Assembly: GCA_916613615.1 (NCBI GenBank)
Contig: OU744726.1
Coordinates: forward strand, 68,530,764 to 68,594,763
DNA length: 64,000 nucleotides
Direction of reading: 5' to 3'
Origin: Steromphala cineraria
Taxonomy: Eukaryota; Mollusca; Gastropoda; Trochida; Trochidae
Shown one piece after another: positions 33,385-43,682 of this stretch. Position numbers and translations under genes: made by a program. Numbering within the stretch: the first letter of the stretch is position 1; the number at the start of each line of letters is the position of its first letter. The notes beneath the pieces were generated by a model that was not told the origin of the DNA, did no database searches, and saw only the letters and a list, made by a program, of their open reading frames with translations.

Positions 33385-33451
33385 TTGTGATGAATTGATT
33401 GTAATTGATACAATTGAATGATCAGAGTTAATACTTGGAATGACATATTAT

Positions 33452-33920
33452 AATCAAAATTATTCTAATGCCGTTTTTCAGCAACACATATCCCAGTGGT
33501 GACTATCGTATTTTCTCCATACGAAAGTTTAATCCAAAAATAAAAGAATGGTTCAAGGAAAATAAAATCTGGACAACATGCAAGTGAAACCTTCTGGCTA
33601 GATTTTCAATAAATCATAATCTTTTGTTTTACACTAAATATCTTCTTCCATGCATTTTAGATCAATTTATAAATGGACATGTAATGAGTATACTAATTAC
33701 CGTTATCAAAAACACGCAGTTTTTCATTGCTGATTATCCATACTATTTTACGAGACACTGATACAAAACGTATCTAGTGTAGAAATATTTTTAAATGTTA
33801 TATCTCTGAACTAACACAGTATTTATCAAGTTAAAACAATACTTGTTACAAAGTTCCTAAGTTAAGTTTTGCCATAGATTGCAACAAAAAGACCCTCTGG
33901 CTTATAATGACGATAATAAC
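33452..33920. other. Intergenic, no feature seen
   Basis: AT-rich DNA on the 5' side of the LINE insertion with nothing recognisable. Confidence 0.4.
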
Positions 33921-33929
33921 GAGGATATT

Positions 33930-34240
33930 TATATCACGCTCTTTCCAGGTACTAGTACTTGCTCAAAGCGCTACCTACATCATTACCCTGACGGAATTTG
34001 TACTTTCAAAGCTGCAATCAAGCGCTCAGCGCGACCATGTAGGTCCGTACATCCTATTTTCAGGTACCCATTTAAACAGCTGGGTTAACTGAGTGCAATG
34101 TTGATGAAGTGCCTTGCCCAGGGACACAACACAGACTGAGACCCAGGTCATAATTTTGTGGTGTCTCCAACGGGATTCGAACACGGGCCTCTGGCGTGAG
34201 AGGCCAACTTGCTAACCACTGCACCACCGTGCTTATGACT
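33930..34240 (-). mobile_element. tRNA-derived SINE, family 3
   Basis: The minus-strand head has GGTGGTGCAGTGGTTAGCAA (A-box) and GTGTTCGAATCCCG (B-box), then a body with CAGTCTGTGTTGTGTCCCTG, GTTAACCCAGCTG and GTAGCGCTTTGAGCA-like segments. A short related piece (ATGCTCAAAGCGC) is at about 37685. Confidence 0.75.
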
Positions 34241-34249
34241 TCTAATACA

Positions 34250-35530
34250 ATGAAAGGTTCCAGTTCAAACCATGGCGCGGAAAGGTTTGATTCAAAGCAC
34301 TTATCCCTGTTCTGACATGAGACACTGAACCAATGTTTGCTCACTATTTGGTAACCATTAAGGAAAGTGAACGTGGTAACCCTCATCGATTTGCTTAATG
34401 GCACGAACGCATTCAACACGTTTCTCGTTCAGATATACATTGTACATGGCCTATACAAAGACATTAACAGCGAATAAATGAATCGCATTCTTGCAAAGAG
34501 AAAGCCCTATTGTGGCTTGGTTCACAGTGCTGTGATATAATGATAATAATCATAATAACTGGGACTGCCGCGGCAGTACTTAGGTCTTCAAGACTTCCTG
34601 TTTGACCTTCACACAGTGTTTGACCTTCACATGACTTTTTGTCTAAGAGGTAAACAGTAACTAATACATTATCAAAATAACCAAATTTCACTTGATATTC
34701 AGTGTTAAAGGCTTTTCAGAACAAATTCAACATGGTGGCCAACGGCAGCTATGACATCTACAGAAAAGGTTATATCTAGAAGCATAACAAAATTTGGTTG
34801 AAATATCTGTAGGCGTTTTGTAGACATATAGTAAGTCTCTAACGTAGAAATGTATATAACTGCTACATCCTTATTCACAGAGCCAACAAATAAATAGTAA
34901 CACAATTTCAGTATTAAAAACATGACAAATGTGAAAATACAGAACCAAGTTTATCAAAACAAACCAATTTGAATCTTATACTTGTTTTCAATTTCAAAAA
35001 CCAAAGCCTCGCACTGCGAGCCGGAGCGTGTGCATGCCCGTGTTTTGCGAGAAAAGCATGCATCTCGCTTTGTAATGTAACCCTACGGTCTCTCCAATCC
35101 ACGAATGAACTCATTGACGACTACTTTAGGGAGAGGTGCATAAATATTATCCTTATATTTTCAAATAGAGGAATCTTAGAATAGAGATACTAAAGAGCGG
35201 TTCAGATGTTGGAAAAGACGTGCATGAAAAATATTGAAATATTCTTTCTGAGATGTAATCATTGGGAAAGGGGCGCTCTTTCACACGCGTAATGATACAC
35301 AAAACTTCCTTATAAGGAAAGCCATATAAGGGATTTATAGTAAGAAGCGTATACAGTAAAAACTGTTCTTCGTGTAGCGTTCTTACTATAAAAGCTATGA
35401 ACATGCTGACAGGCTCATTGGAAAGAGAATTTTAAGGCAAAGGCAACGACGTTTTGCAATTTGATCTCAGGTTTAATTATTGTTAAATGCACACAAATTA
35501 TTGTTATTAAAATGGATCAAATCTATCAGT
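34250..35530. other. Intergenic, no gene seen
   Basis: No coding frame or repeat family supported. Confidence 0.4.
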
Positions 35531-35534
35531 GTAA

Positions 35535-36080
35535 AGTTTATATATTTTTTCCCTCAAATTAACCGACGGCACTCACCGTGCGGCGTTCCTATCATCCGAA
35601 CAATTAGAGACACTTCAAAATTGTTTTTACCATTATTTAGAGAAGGGAATCGTTTTTATTTGCATGTATTATTTGTTAATGAGCATGAAAAAGTAAAGAA
35701 ACGGTGAGCGATGCGACATCTGTCGCAAATATCTTTTTTTTCCACCAAATTTGCCGACGGCCCAAACGTAAGCATCAATTGCTCCTGAACCATTGGAGAT
35801 ATCCAAAGTTTATTTTTATCATAGTGTAGAGGAGAGAATTGTCTATATTTTGATGTATTATTTGTTAATTAGCATGAAAAAGTTAAGAAACGGTGAGGGA
35901 TGCGACATCTGTCGCAAATATCATGTTTCAATCAAATTACCGTAAGCCTCAAGAGCTCCCGAACCATAGGCCTACATGTATATATATTAGGTCTGTTTTT
36001 GCCATCGTGTAGAGGAAAGAATTGTCTTTATTTACATGTATATTTTGTGTATGTGCAAACAAGAATTGAGAAGCTGCAAG
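35535..36080. repeat. Tandem repeat, about three units of ~185 bp
   Basis: GAAACGGTGAGNGATGCGAC followed by ATCTGTCGCAAATATC occurs at about 35698 and 35890; each unit also has GTAGAGGA(A/G)AGAATTGTCT and GTATTATTTGTTAAT(G/T)AGCA. The third unit is diverged at its end. Confidence 0.8.
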
Positions 36081-36089
36081 TGGTGCACG

Positions 36090-37640
36090 GTTTGATCTGT
36101 AACCATTTTGGGGATGCAGACATTTTAAGTCTGAAATGTTAATATCCTTTGTCAACACTGATCTAAGTGAGATAATTTAACCCATAAAAACATAAAAAAG
36201 ACAGATAAGAAAATGCCCAACTAAGGTTCGAATCTCGGAGTGGACGTTATGACAAAAAGTAAAATACAAAGCCTTGAATTTTGCACTCGTTTATTGTTTT
36301 TATATGTTAAGAAATAAATTTAGCGTAATTCTCGATCTGTTATATAGAACAGAGACTACCCATACAAGCAATTTATGAACTTAATACATTAACCTTTAAG
36401 TTTTCGATAATAAGTTACCACACAAAATATTTTTGTCTTCAACAAGCGCATCCATTGATGTATAGTTTGTTTAGATAACTTTAATAGTAGAGAAGAATTT
36501 TTTTTAAAACTGTAATGAAAACATTGAAAATTCATTTTTGTAGACACTTACTCGATGTTTGTCTTTCCAGCTCCTTAACTATGAATTCTTTTATGATAAA
36601 GTGTAACATAGCGAATTTTTTACTTAACATAGCGCGTGTGTAGGTGTAATCAATTGTAAAATAGCTTAATTAGTAAGGACATTATGGAAATTTGAAAAGT
36701 GCGCAAAATAAGTATTTTTCCAAAAAAGTAAAATTTTAAGCCTTTTGTTTCAATGAACATGGACATAGATGATTTTGTTTGATGGAATTTTTCAGGTTTA
36801 GCTGTCTGGTGACATATTATACATTGCCTAATGATTTGATGAGCTAGGATTTTTCAAACATTCATATATCAAAATCATTCAAAATTAACCCTGTTTAAAA
36901 GGTCAAAATGTCAATGTTAATGTTTAATCTAAATTTTATGAGATTTATCAAAGATTGTATGTTATTTTGGCTATCTAATGATATATAGAACAAGTATTTA
37001 TCATGTGTCGTTGCTTAGCTAGCAAGGATCATTCAAACATACCCATCAAAACACCCGTTTTCCAAAATGCAAAGTTAGTCACTTCCTAGTGACTGGCAGT
37101 GACTTTTCGCGAGCGATTTTATTCTTTTATCTGGAAGACCTTGCTAATGTCAAACTCTCATGCAAAAATCATTAAATTCTACGGTCTTGTTTTTGAATTG
37201 TCTGCCCTTAAATTTGGCGATTTTGAGATTTTGGTCAACTTTGAAAGGTCACAGCAAAACAAGTATGAACGTTAGGACTTTCAAAAACATAAACTTTATT
37301 CTACAATACTTCAGCTACATTCAGTATTCAGCTCATCTAGTGCAAGTATCTTCAGAGACGAAGATTCTCAAAGGCGTGTGGGGTCGGAAACGGTAGAAAA
37401 TGCACTAAAAGCAAGATGGCGGCCAAACCACGTGACCTACGAATTTGTCCTGATGTCCTTTTTTTCATCATCAATGTTAAATTTTCGATTTTGGATTCGA
37501 CCTGGACCCTTAATGAATGAACCGATTTTGCCCAAAAGCTTCGCACGCGATTCCAGGGTAAGGGGTATCTGCATGCCAAGTTTGGTCGACTTGAAGAAAT
37601 CGGATAATAACAATAGGTCTTCCAGACTTTGTCTTGAAGA
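36090..37640. other. Intergenic, no gene seen
   Basis: No supported feature. An isolated GGTTCGAATCTCGGAG at about 36223 resembles a B-box but has no tRNA context. Confidence 0.4.
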
Positions 37641-37828
37641 CCTAATAATGAATATTTGTATAGCGCTATATCCATACACAAGGTGCATGCTCAAAGCGCA
37701 GAGTATATGATAATGCAAGGTAATGATTGATATCATAAGAATGAAATTGAAAGTATGAGAAAGAAAATGAATGATAAAATATGAATATTTGCAGCATATA
37801 AAGTCAGTTGTTAAATTCTGCAGGGAAT

Positions 37829-38028
37829 GACTTGCGGTGAACCCTGCGAGCATCGGCTGGAAGAAGCGAACCATGGGTGGTACTGCCCTGAAATTTAGTA
37901 TAGCATTGCACCCGAACCCTACTGCGTGTAGAACAGTTCTCTACTGCAGACTAATTTGCCGAGCCCCTGACAGGAATCGAACAACGTACCTTTTGATCCG
38001 AGACTGAACGCGCTAACCATTGCGCAAT
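37829..38028 (-). mobile_element. SINE family 1 copy
   Basis: GCGAGCATCGGCTGGAA, GGGTGGTACTGCCCTGAAAT and GTAGAACAGTTCTCTACTGC match 40-160. The tRNA head at the right is mutated (CAGGAATCGAACAACG instead of GGGATTCGAACCACG). Confidence 0.8.
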
Positions 38029-38608
38029 TGAAACGTTAGAATATGCATTGTTTCAAAGGACGCTGTCATTATGTGTTTTGAGAAGCATACCCCTACCTAT
38101 AGGGGGCATACAACTCATTCGAAAGCAAATAATGCCTTTTATTAATATCCCAGATGGGTTAGTGTTGCATATGTAGTGATAACCATTGATTAACAAATCA
38201 ATTTAACACAATGTTAATATCGAATTGATTGATTTCATTATCTTTTTGATGTTTGAAACGAACGTTGCGATTATACCATTCATTAATTCGAAATACAAAT
38301 ACATCAGAAATTTATCCTGAATCAGTTAAAACCAAATGTAATCCCGGCCACGGTGATGATTAAGTGCTTAACAAACATGCATTGCTCAAACCATTATCAA
38401 TCATTTAATAGATTTAGGTATTACACAGAACCCACGTGCTCTTGTGTTTGGAATCAGAGGAAGCAACTAAATAAAACCACCATTATCGAATAGAAACACC
38501 ATTATCAGTATCTCACACTTCGTGGAAGTAATTATAAGTTCGTGAGGATAGGAATCATTTGACACTGTAATTCACTGAAACTCTATATACTAATCCCGAA
38601 ACCTTAAA

Positions 38609-39784
38609 ATGTCTAGACTGGCTGTTCTTGTATTTATCATGCTCTGCTTCTGTCGCTTATCTGAAAGTCAGTTTGAGAGCAGAGATTCCTTGCAAGCTTT
38701 GGAGGAATTCGTGCGTGGATCCACCAAAAAGACCATTCCACCTCTTTCTGGAAACGAAACAACTGTCAATATCACGCTGTCATACTACCCAATTGCAATC
38801 TTGGATCTGGATTCTGCCAAGGAAGTTCTCTCAGTCTCCTCTTTTTTGCTACTCACATGGCGAGATGAGAAACTTCAATGGAACCGAAGTGACTACCATG
38901 ACCATAAGATTGTCGAGGTGGATCCAAAGGACATTTGGACACCTAAAATTGCGATAACAGAGGACACCGTAGATGTTCAACCACTATCAAGTCAACTTCC
39001 GGTTATGGTAGAAGATGATGGAGAAATGGCATGGCACCTCACCGGCGTCTTTCACACTCGATGCAAGATTGATGTTCAGGATTACCCATTTGACTACCAG
39101 CAATGTCACATTACGTTTGTTCCTGCACATGGATATCCAGTAAACATAGCCAAATCTGATAAATTTATAGATGACTTAAACATTTTCCAGAAAAATGGTG
39201 AATGGACTTTGATAAAGACTGAATATAACTTGGTGAATATTCTAGGAACAGATGAACACAAGGCGGGAAAGTTTACCCTTACACTGAAACGAGAGCCAGT
39301 TTACTTCATCATCAATATTATTTTTCCTATGGTTCTCTTGCTCTTAATGAACCCCTTTGTGTTCCTCATTCCCGCCAGGTCTGGAGAGAAACTTTCGTTC
39401 CTGATGGCCATCTTCGTCTCTCACGCCTTGTTCCTGAACCTGATACACCAGTCCATGCCGCCAACATCTGATACAGTGTCTGTGTTGGCCGCGTTCCTGG
39501 CTCTGATAGAGGTACAGGGTTTCCTCACCATCTTGGCAACCATTGCTATTCTTTGTGTCCACCACAGAAAGGAGAAGTCCAATGAAATGCTCTCTCAGAA
39601 GAATATTCAGAGGGATCATGGGAGGGAAAACAAGGAACATCTTATTGAAGTGAAGAAAGGCAATCGATTTGGAGGTTGTTGTGCAAATACTTCTCTTGAG
39701 CAATTCCTGGACGGAATTTGTTTTGTTTTGTCACTCGCTTTATCTATAACAGGGTGTTTTATGATGTTGAATTACATGGTGTAA
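38609..39784 (+). CDS. Acetylcholine-receptor-like Cys-loop channel subunit B (intronless)
   Basis: Single-exon, 391 residues. Signal peptide about 1-20 (ends SESQ); Cys-loop C152-C166 with PFDYQ; M1 after RREPVYFIINIIFP-like text; M2 SGEKLSFLMAIFVSHALFLN to PPTSD; M3 ending ILCVHHRKEK; a short loop of about 50 residues; M4 near the C-terminus. Like its neighbours it lacks adjacent loop-C cysteines. It is closest in text to subunit A: both keep QF(E/Q) after the signal peptide, TIPPL, GEWTL, PARSGEKLSF and CVHHRKEK. It is transcribed away from A, with the LINE lying between them. Several NxS/T sites (NET, NIT, NRS) suggest glycosylation. Confidence 0.93.
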   Translation: MSRLAVLVFIMLCFCRLSESQFESRDSLQALEEFVRGSTKKTIPPLSGNETTVNITLSYYPIAILDLDSAKEVLSVSSFLLLTWRDEKLQWNRSDYHDHKIVEVDPKDIWTPKIAITEDTVDVQPLSSQLPVMVEDDGEMAWHLTGVFHTRCKIDVQDYPFDYQQCHITFVPAHGYPVNIAKSDKFIDDLNIFQKNGEWTLIKTEYNLVNILGTDEHKAGKFTLTLKREPVYFIINIIFPMVLLLLMNPFVFLIPARSGEKLSFLMAIFVSHALFLNLIHQSMPPTSDTVSVLAAFLALIEVQGFLTILATIAILCVHHRKEKSNEMLSQKNIQRDHGRENKEHLIEVKKGNRFGGCCANTSLEQFLDGICFVLSLALSITGCFMMLNYMV

Positions 39785-39789
39785 TGCAT

Positions 39790-40157
39790 GGCAATTGCTT
39801 TAAAGGCATAAATCAATGTGTACATTTGCAACAAAACAGTGAAGTTGACAAAACACTTATAAAGGTTCGATGTAAGTTGTATAGACAAGGATCTATAGAC
39901 CTTGTGAAGTACATTCATTTTTGTTGCCAAATGTAAATTTGTTATATTATCACGCACTTCATGAAGGTTGTGATACGGTACACATACGTTAGTTGTGAGT
40001 AATACACGTTTTACTCACAAATAACCGATACACACATTACAATTATACCTAATCGTACTGATGTTATATGATCAGCAATTTCTTGATTTATTAAAACTGC
40101 ATCTGCAAGTTTTGTTTTCATTTCGGACTCTTCTCAAACACGTGTTCAGGAGTGCTT
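39790..40157. other. Receptor gene B 3' flank
   Basis: No gene. ATTAAA at about 40089 is a possible polyadenylation signal. Confidence 0.4.
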
Positions 40158-40311
40158 CAGTCTAATAGCCTCAATATTATCCGTTTAACTCCTGTACTGA
40201 GTCTAGAAAGGCCTAGTAGAGGGTCGCGTCAGTCCATATAGAATTTATAGAATTGATCATTCGGAACTCATCTTACCAAGCCACAATAATAGGCAAGGTT
40301 TACTTAGACTT
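40158..40311. mobile_element. MITE family A, internally deleted copy
   Basis: Left end CAGTCTAATAGCCTCAATAT, right end AAGGTTTACTTAGACT; about 110 bases of the interior are missing compared with 9452-9716. GAGTGCTT flanks it at 40150-40157 and 40314-40321, supporting an 8-bp target-site duplication. Confidence 0.82.
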
Positions 40312-40877
40312 TGAGTGCTTGAGCTTTTGAACAGGTACCTTAAGTAGTCAATTGGAATGATAAATTGTAGTTAATAGGTTTTTGTTGTAAATGATGTTCA
40401 AATACATCACGGAAAGCTGGGATATTTCACCATCCGCTTTAAAGGTCGACCATCCTACATGTGTCTATAGATCAATCAACTCTTAATAGATCAGTAATGG
40501 CTTAACAGGGATGGTACCATAATGACACAGAAGCATGGAGCATGAGATGGAAATGCTATTTCAAAAGAACAAAGAAGACACGTTTTGAATACTATTGTGA
40601 GCACAAAGGTGTAGAATACAAACACCACATCCCATTATTATTCACTGGAATATATGTTTTCATTTACTGAATAATGTAAACACATGGTTTAATACTCACT
40701 CGATACGCATGTTAATTGGTCTTGCATCCATCGTCGATGATGTATGAAGCCTGTAAATGAACCATTTGGGAGCAATCAAAAACGCATTATTGCTATTCTC
40801 TTTCCCATATGCATTATCTCGCTAGCAACTACATTTGAACAAGGCTTTCTATCGAATTGCTGGAAGACTTTGGCAAC

Positions 40878-42026
40878 ATGTGTCGACTTTTGAAAACATT
40901 CTTGATCATATTCCTTCTCACCAATTCATGTTCATGTTTAAAAAGGAGAAATGCTTTGAAACTGCTTGAGAAACATGTTCTTGGTCGCGTGAGTAAGTCA
41001 ATTCCCGCATATAGCAAGGGTGACCTCTGGATTGAAGTGTCCATGTATTTTTATCCTGTTGCTATTCTCAATCTCGACTCGGCCCGTGAAGTTCTATCAG
41101 TGTCAACATCCGTGGTTCTTCAATGGTGGGACGAGGATGTGGTTTGGAACTCTAGAGACTACGCTGGCCATAAAATGGTAGAATTGGACCCAAAGGCTAT
41201 CTGGACACCCGTCGTGATCCTCATTGATAGCGTTGAGGGGGATCACATTATTACAAGTACCAACCCCGTTGTGGTGGACGACTGGGGCTATCTAGTCTGG
41301 CAATTTACAGACGTCTTTCATACACGATGCAATATAAACGTGAAAAATTATCCTTATGATTTCCAGGTTTGTAATATCACATTTGTCACGGCCCAAGATT
41401 ACGTTGATTTACACGAGGAAAAACTTCCTATAAAGCCTTTCCAAGTTGCCCCACAGAGTGGCGAATGGACTCTGGACCACGTTGACTTTCACAACATTTC
41501 TCTGGATGATGGTCAGGACTCAATTGCTGGTCGTTTTACACTGACTCTTCGCCGGGAAAACAAATATCATGTCATAAGTATTATATTTCCTATGATCCTG
41601 TTATCAGTCTTGACCCCCTTCGTGTTTCTTATCCCTGCGAGCTCTGGAGAAAAGTTGGCTTTCCTGATGGCGATCTTCGTCTCTCTCGCCATGTTCCTGA
41701 ACCTAATCCACCAGTCCATGCCTCCAACATCAGATACAGCGTCTACTCTCTCCATGTATTTGGCTTTCATCGAGGTGCAGGGATACCTTACAATCCTGGC
41801 AACCATCTTTGTTCTCTGTATGAAATTCAAAGAACTGGCCGGAAATGAATCAAAAGCAATCACCATTGTGGATAGCCTTTCACCGATTGATGACCAATTT
41901 ATTGAAATCAAGACAAGAAGATTTTGTAGAAAGAGTTCCCTTAAGCAACTCGATGGAGTGCTCTTCGTCCTGTCGCTTGTCATTGCGTTGACTGGCTGTC
42001 TGGCTATGTGGAATGTTGGCTTCTAA
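40878..42026 (+). CDS. Acetylcholine-receptor-like Cys-loop channel subunit C (intronless)
   Basis: Single exon. The frame is open from 40857, but the Met at 40878 (MCRLLKTFLIIFLLTNSCSC) starts a normal signal peptide and is preferred, giving 382 residues. The Cys-loop has 13 residues between cysteines and PYDF in place of PFD. M2 starts SGEKLAFLMA and ends PPTSD; position 11' is Leu where the other three have His, and 9' Val, 16' Asn and 20' Gln are retained. The post-M3 stretch reads CMKFKELAG, without the VHHRKEK of its paralogues, and the cytoplasmic loop is about 45 residues. It is the most diverged member. AATAAA at 42147-42152 is a likely polyadenylation signal. Confidence 0.92.
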   Translation: MCRLLKTFLIIFLLTNSCSCLKRRNALKLLEKHVLGRVSKSIPAYSKGDLWIEVSMYFYPVAILNLDSAREVLSVSTSVVLQWWDEDVVWNSRDYAGHKMVELDPKAIWTPVVILIDSVEGDHIITSTNPVVVDDWGYLVWQFTDVFHTRCNINVKNYPYDFQVCNITFVTAQDYVDLHEEKLPIKPFQVAPQSGEWTLDHVDFHNISLDDGQDSIAGRFTLTLRRENKYHVISIIFPMILLSVLTPFVFLIPASSGEKLAFLMAIFVSLAMFLNLIHQSMPPTSDTASTLSMYLAFIEVQGYLTILATIFVLCMKFKELAGNESKAITIVDSLSPIDDQFIEIKTRRFCRKSSLKQLDGVLFVLSLVIALTGCLAMWNVGF

Positions 42027-42146
42027 ATTCAGATGATGAGAATCAGGACATAACTTTTCGAAGGTCTCGAAGAAGTACTTAGTAATTTTCATACATTACA
42101 GTATATCTTGTGATTTTTACTATCTTAGATGTAAGAGAGCTTCGAA

Positions 42147-42152
42147 AATAAA
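42147..42152 (+). terminator. Polyadenylation signal of receptor gene C
   Basis: AATAAA about 120 bases after the stop codon of subunit C. Confidence 0.5.
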
Positions 42153-42551
42153 GGGCACGTCACGTAAAATACGTTAGGTCCTCAACGAATGTTGTTTTCA
42201 TGAAGATTGGTCCGTTGTTTTGATAATACGTTTCCATTATCCACATCAATAACTACGGCGCGCACTATGAATTCCCAATTGACACGATATGAAATGGACA
42301 ATTAGTTGCTTGGTGGCATTAAAAGCATTGTGCATTCGATGTGACAAAGGCAAATTAATTAATGCTTTCATGGTCGCTTAACACAAAATAAACATTGTCA
42401 ACACATTAGGGTGAAACTGGGCGTGTAAACAACGATCGACGAGTGGCGGTCATTAAGCAATAATGGAAACATAAACTGTTGCTTTTAACAGGTACAATTG
42501 TATGATGTTGGCCGAAGTTCCTCAAGTTCAGGACTTGTCTGTTTAAACATC

Positions 42552-43682
42552 ATGGCCTTGCTGGTAGGTCTGTGTGTCAGAGTCCTTACTCTTGTGTCTT
42601 TGTGTTCCTCTGATGTAGCCAGGAAATATGGTTTGAAAATGTTGGAGGAATTTCTTTTTGCGGATATAAGTACAACAATTCCGCCTTTCAATGAAGAGGA
42701 GCGTGCAATTTCTGTGAACATGACTTATGATCCAATCGCTATTCTCGATCTGAACTCGGCTAACGAGGTCCTCTCCGTGTCCTCTCACTTGCAGCTCATC
42801 TGGTGGGATGAGGACATCTGGTGGGACCCGGAGAACTTCTCCGGACACACTTTCATTGAGGTGGACTCCGGTGCTATCTGGACACCGAAAGTTATTGTAT
42901 CAGACAGTATTCTGGACGGTCAACCAATAGAGAGCAAAACGCCAGTCATTGTGACCAGTGAGGGCGAAATGAAGTGGGAATTTATTGAAGTGTTTCACAC
43001 AAGATGCAAAATCGATGTTCAATACTATCCATTTGATACACAGATCTGTAAGATCACATTTGTTCCTCCATATGGCTACCGGATCAACTTACAAGGGATC
43101 CCTACGAGTTATAACGGCACCAATCTGTCACCGAAGAGTGGTGAATGGACGCTGTTGTCCACCGAGTTCAATTCTATCCCTGTGGTCGGCAGTGTTGGCC
43201 TGTCTGCTGGCCAGTTTTCCCTCACATTACGGCGGGAGTTTGTCTATCACATCATCAATATCATCTTCCCAATGGGCCTCCTGTCAATCCTGAACCCGTG
43301 TGTGTTTCTCATTCCTGCAAGCTCTGGAGAAAAGTTGGCCTTTCTGATGGCTGTGTTCGTCTCCCACGCCATGTTCCTGAACCTGATCCACCAGTCCATG
43401 CCTCCAACATCAGATGCGGTGTCTACTCTGGCCATGTTCCTTGCTCTGATAGAGGTCCAGGGCTTCCTCACCATCTTGGCAACCATCTTGGTTCTTTGTG
43501 TCCACCACAGAAAGGAGAAGGAAGCCCAAAATAACGAGGTATCAAAGGAGAAGGTCGAAGCCGAAAAGGACACAAGGGTTTGTAATTGGACCCTTGAGAG
43601 GTTCCTTGATGGAATTTTCTTCTTCGTCTCCTTCAGCATGGGGATGGTGGGCTGCGTCACGATGTGGCTCGTCAGCCGCTGA
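42552..43682 (+). CDS. Acetylcholine-receptor-like Cys-loop channel subunit D (intronless)
   Basis: Single exon. The frame opens at 42498, but the Met at 42552 (MALLVGLCVRVLTLVSLCSS) gives a proper signal peptide and 376 residues. An acceptor-like TTTTAACAG ends at about 42490, so a 5'UTR intron is possible. Cys-loop with PFD and 13 residues between cysteines; loop-C adjacent cysteines absent; M2 SGEKLAFLMAVFVSHAMFLN to PPTSD; M3 ends LCVHHRKEKE; a short loop of about 30 residues; M4 then a short C-terminus. It lies 525 bases after C on the same strand, a tandem pair. AATAAA hexamers at 44025-44030 and 44106-44111 follow. Confidence 0.93.
   Translation: MALLVGLCVRVLTLVSLCSSDVARKYGLKMLEEFLFADISTTIPPFNEEERAISVNMTYDPIAILDLNSANEVLSVSSHLQLIWWDEDIWWDPENFSGHTFIEVDSGAIWTPKVIVSDSILDGQPIESKTPVIVTSEGEMKWEFIEVFHTRCKIDVQYYPFDTQICKITFVPPYGYRINLQGIPTSYNGTNLSPKSGEWTLLSTEFNSIPVVGSVGLSAGQFSLTLRREFVYHIINIIFPMGLLSILNPCVFLIPASSGEKLAFLMAVFVSHAMFLNLIHQSMPPTSDAVSTLAMFLALIEVQGFLTILATILVLCVHHRKEKEAQNNEVSKEKVEAEKDTRVCNWTLERFLDGIFFFVSFSMGMVGCVTMWLVSR

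Larger units (their letters stand above)
30000..33437 (-). mobile_element. L1-like LINE, 5'-truncated, with 14-bp TSD
   Basis: The element sits between identical copies of GAATGACATATTAT (29986-29999 and 33438-33451). Minus-strand order: the last residues of the endonuclease domain (SDHSIVSITI, encoded just inside 33437), the reverse transcriptase ORF2, a 3'UTR with three 61-bp repeats (30037-30220), and an A-rich tail seen as a T-rich run at 30001-30030. RT signatures include SWRPISLLNTSYK, IDFEKAFDSVDR, GCRQGDPVSPYIF and FADD. The 5' end is truncated inside the endonuclease, so the copy is dead on arrival but young, given the perfect target-site duplication. Confidence 0.95.

Noticed and set aside
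36200..36260. tRNA-like GGTTCGAATCTCGGAG
   Set aside because: No A-box or stems; too little to call even as a SINE.
37437..37874. 145-residue minus-strand frame
   Set aside because: Composition is hydrophobic and AT-driven, it overlaps SINE sequence at 37829, and no domain is recognisable.
40857..40877. Upstream Met of receptor gene C (and 42498 for gene D)
   Set aside because: The extra N-terminal residues precede the hydrophobic signal peptide. The inner Met gives a normal signal sequence.
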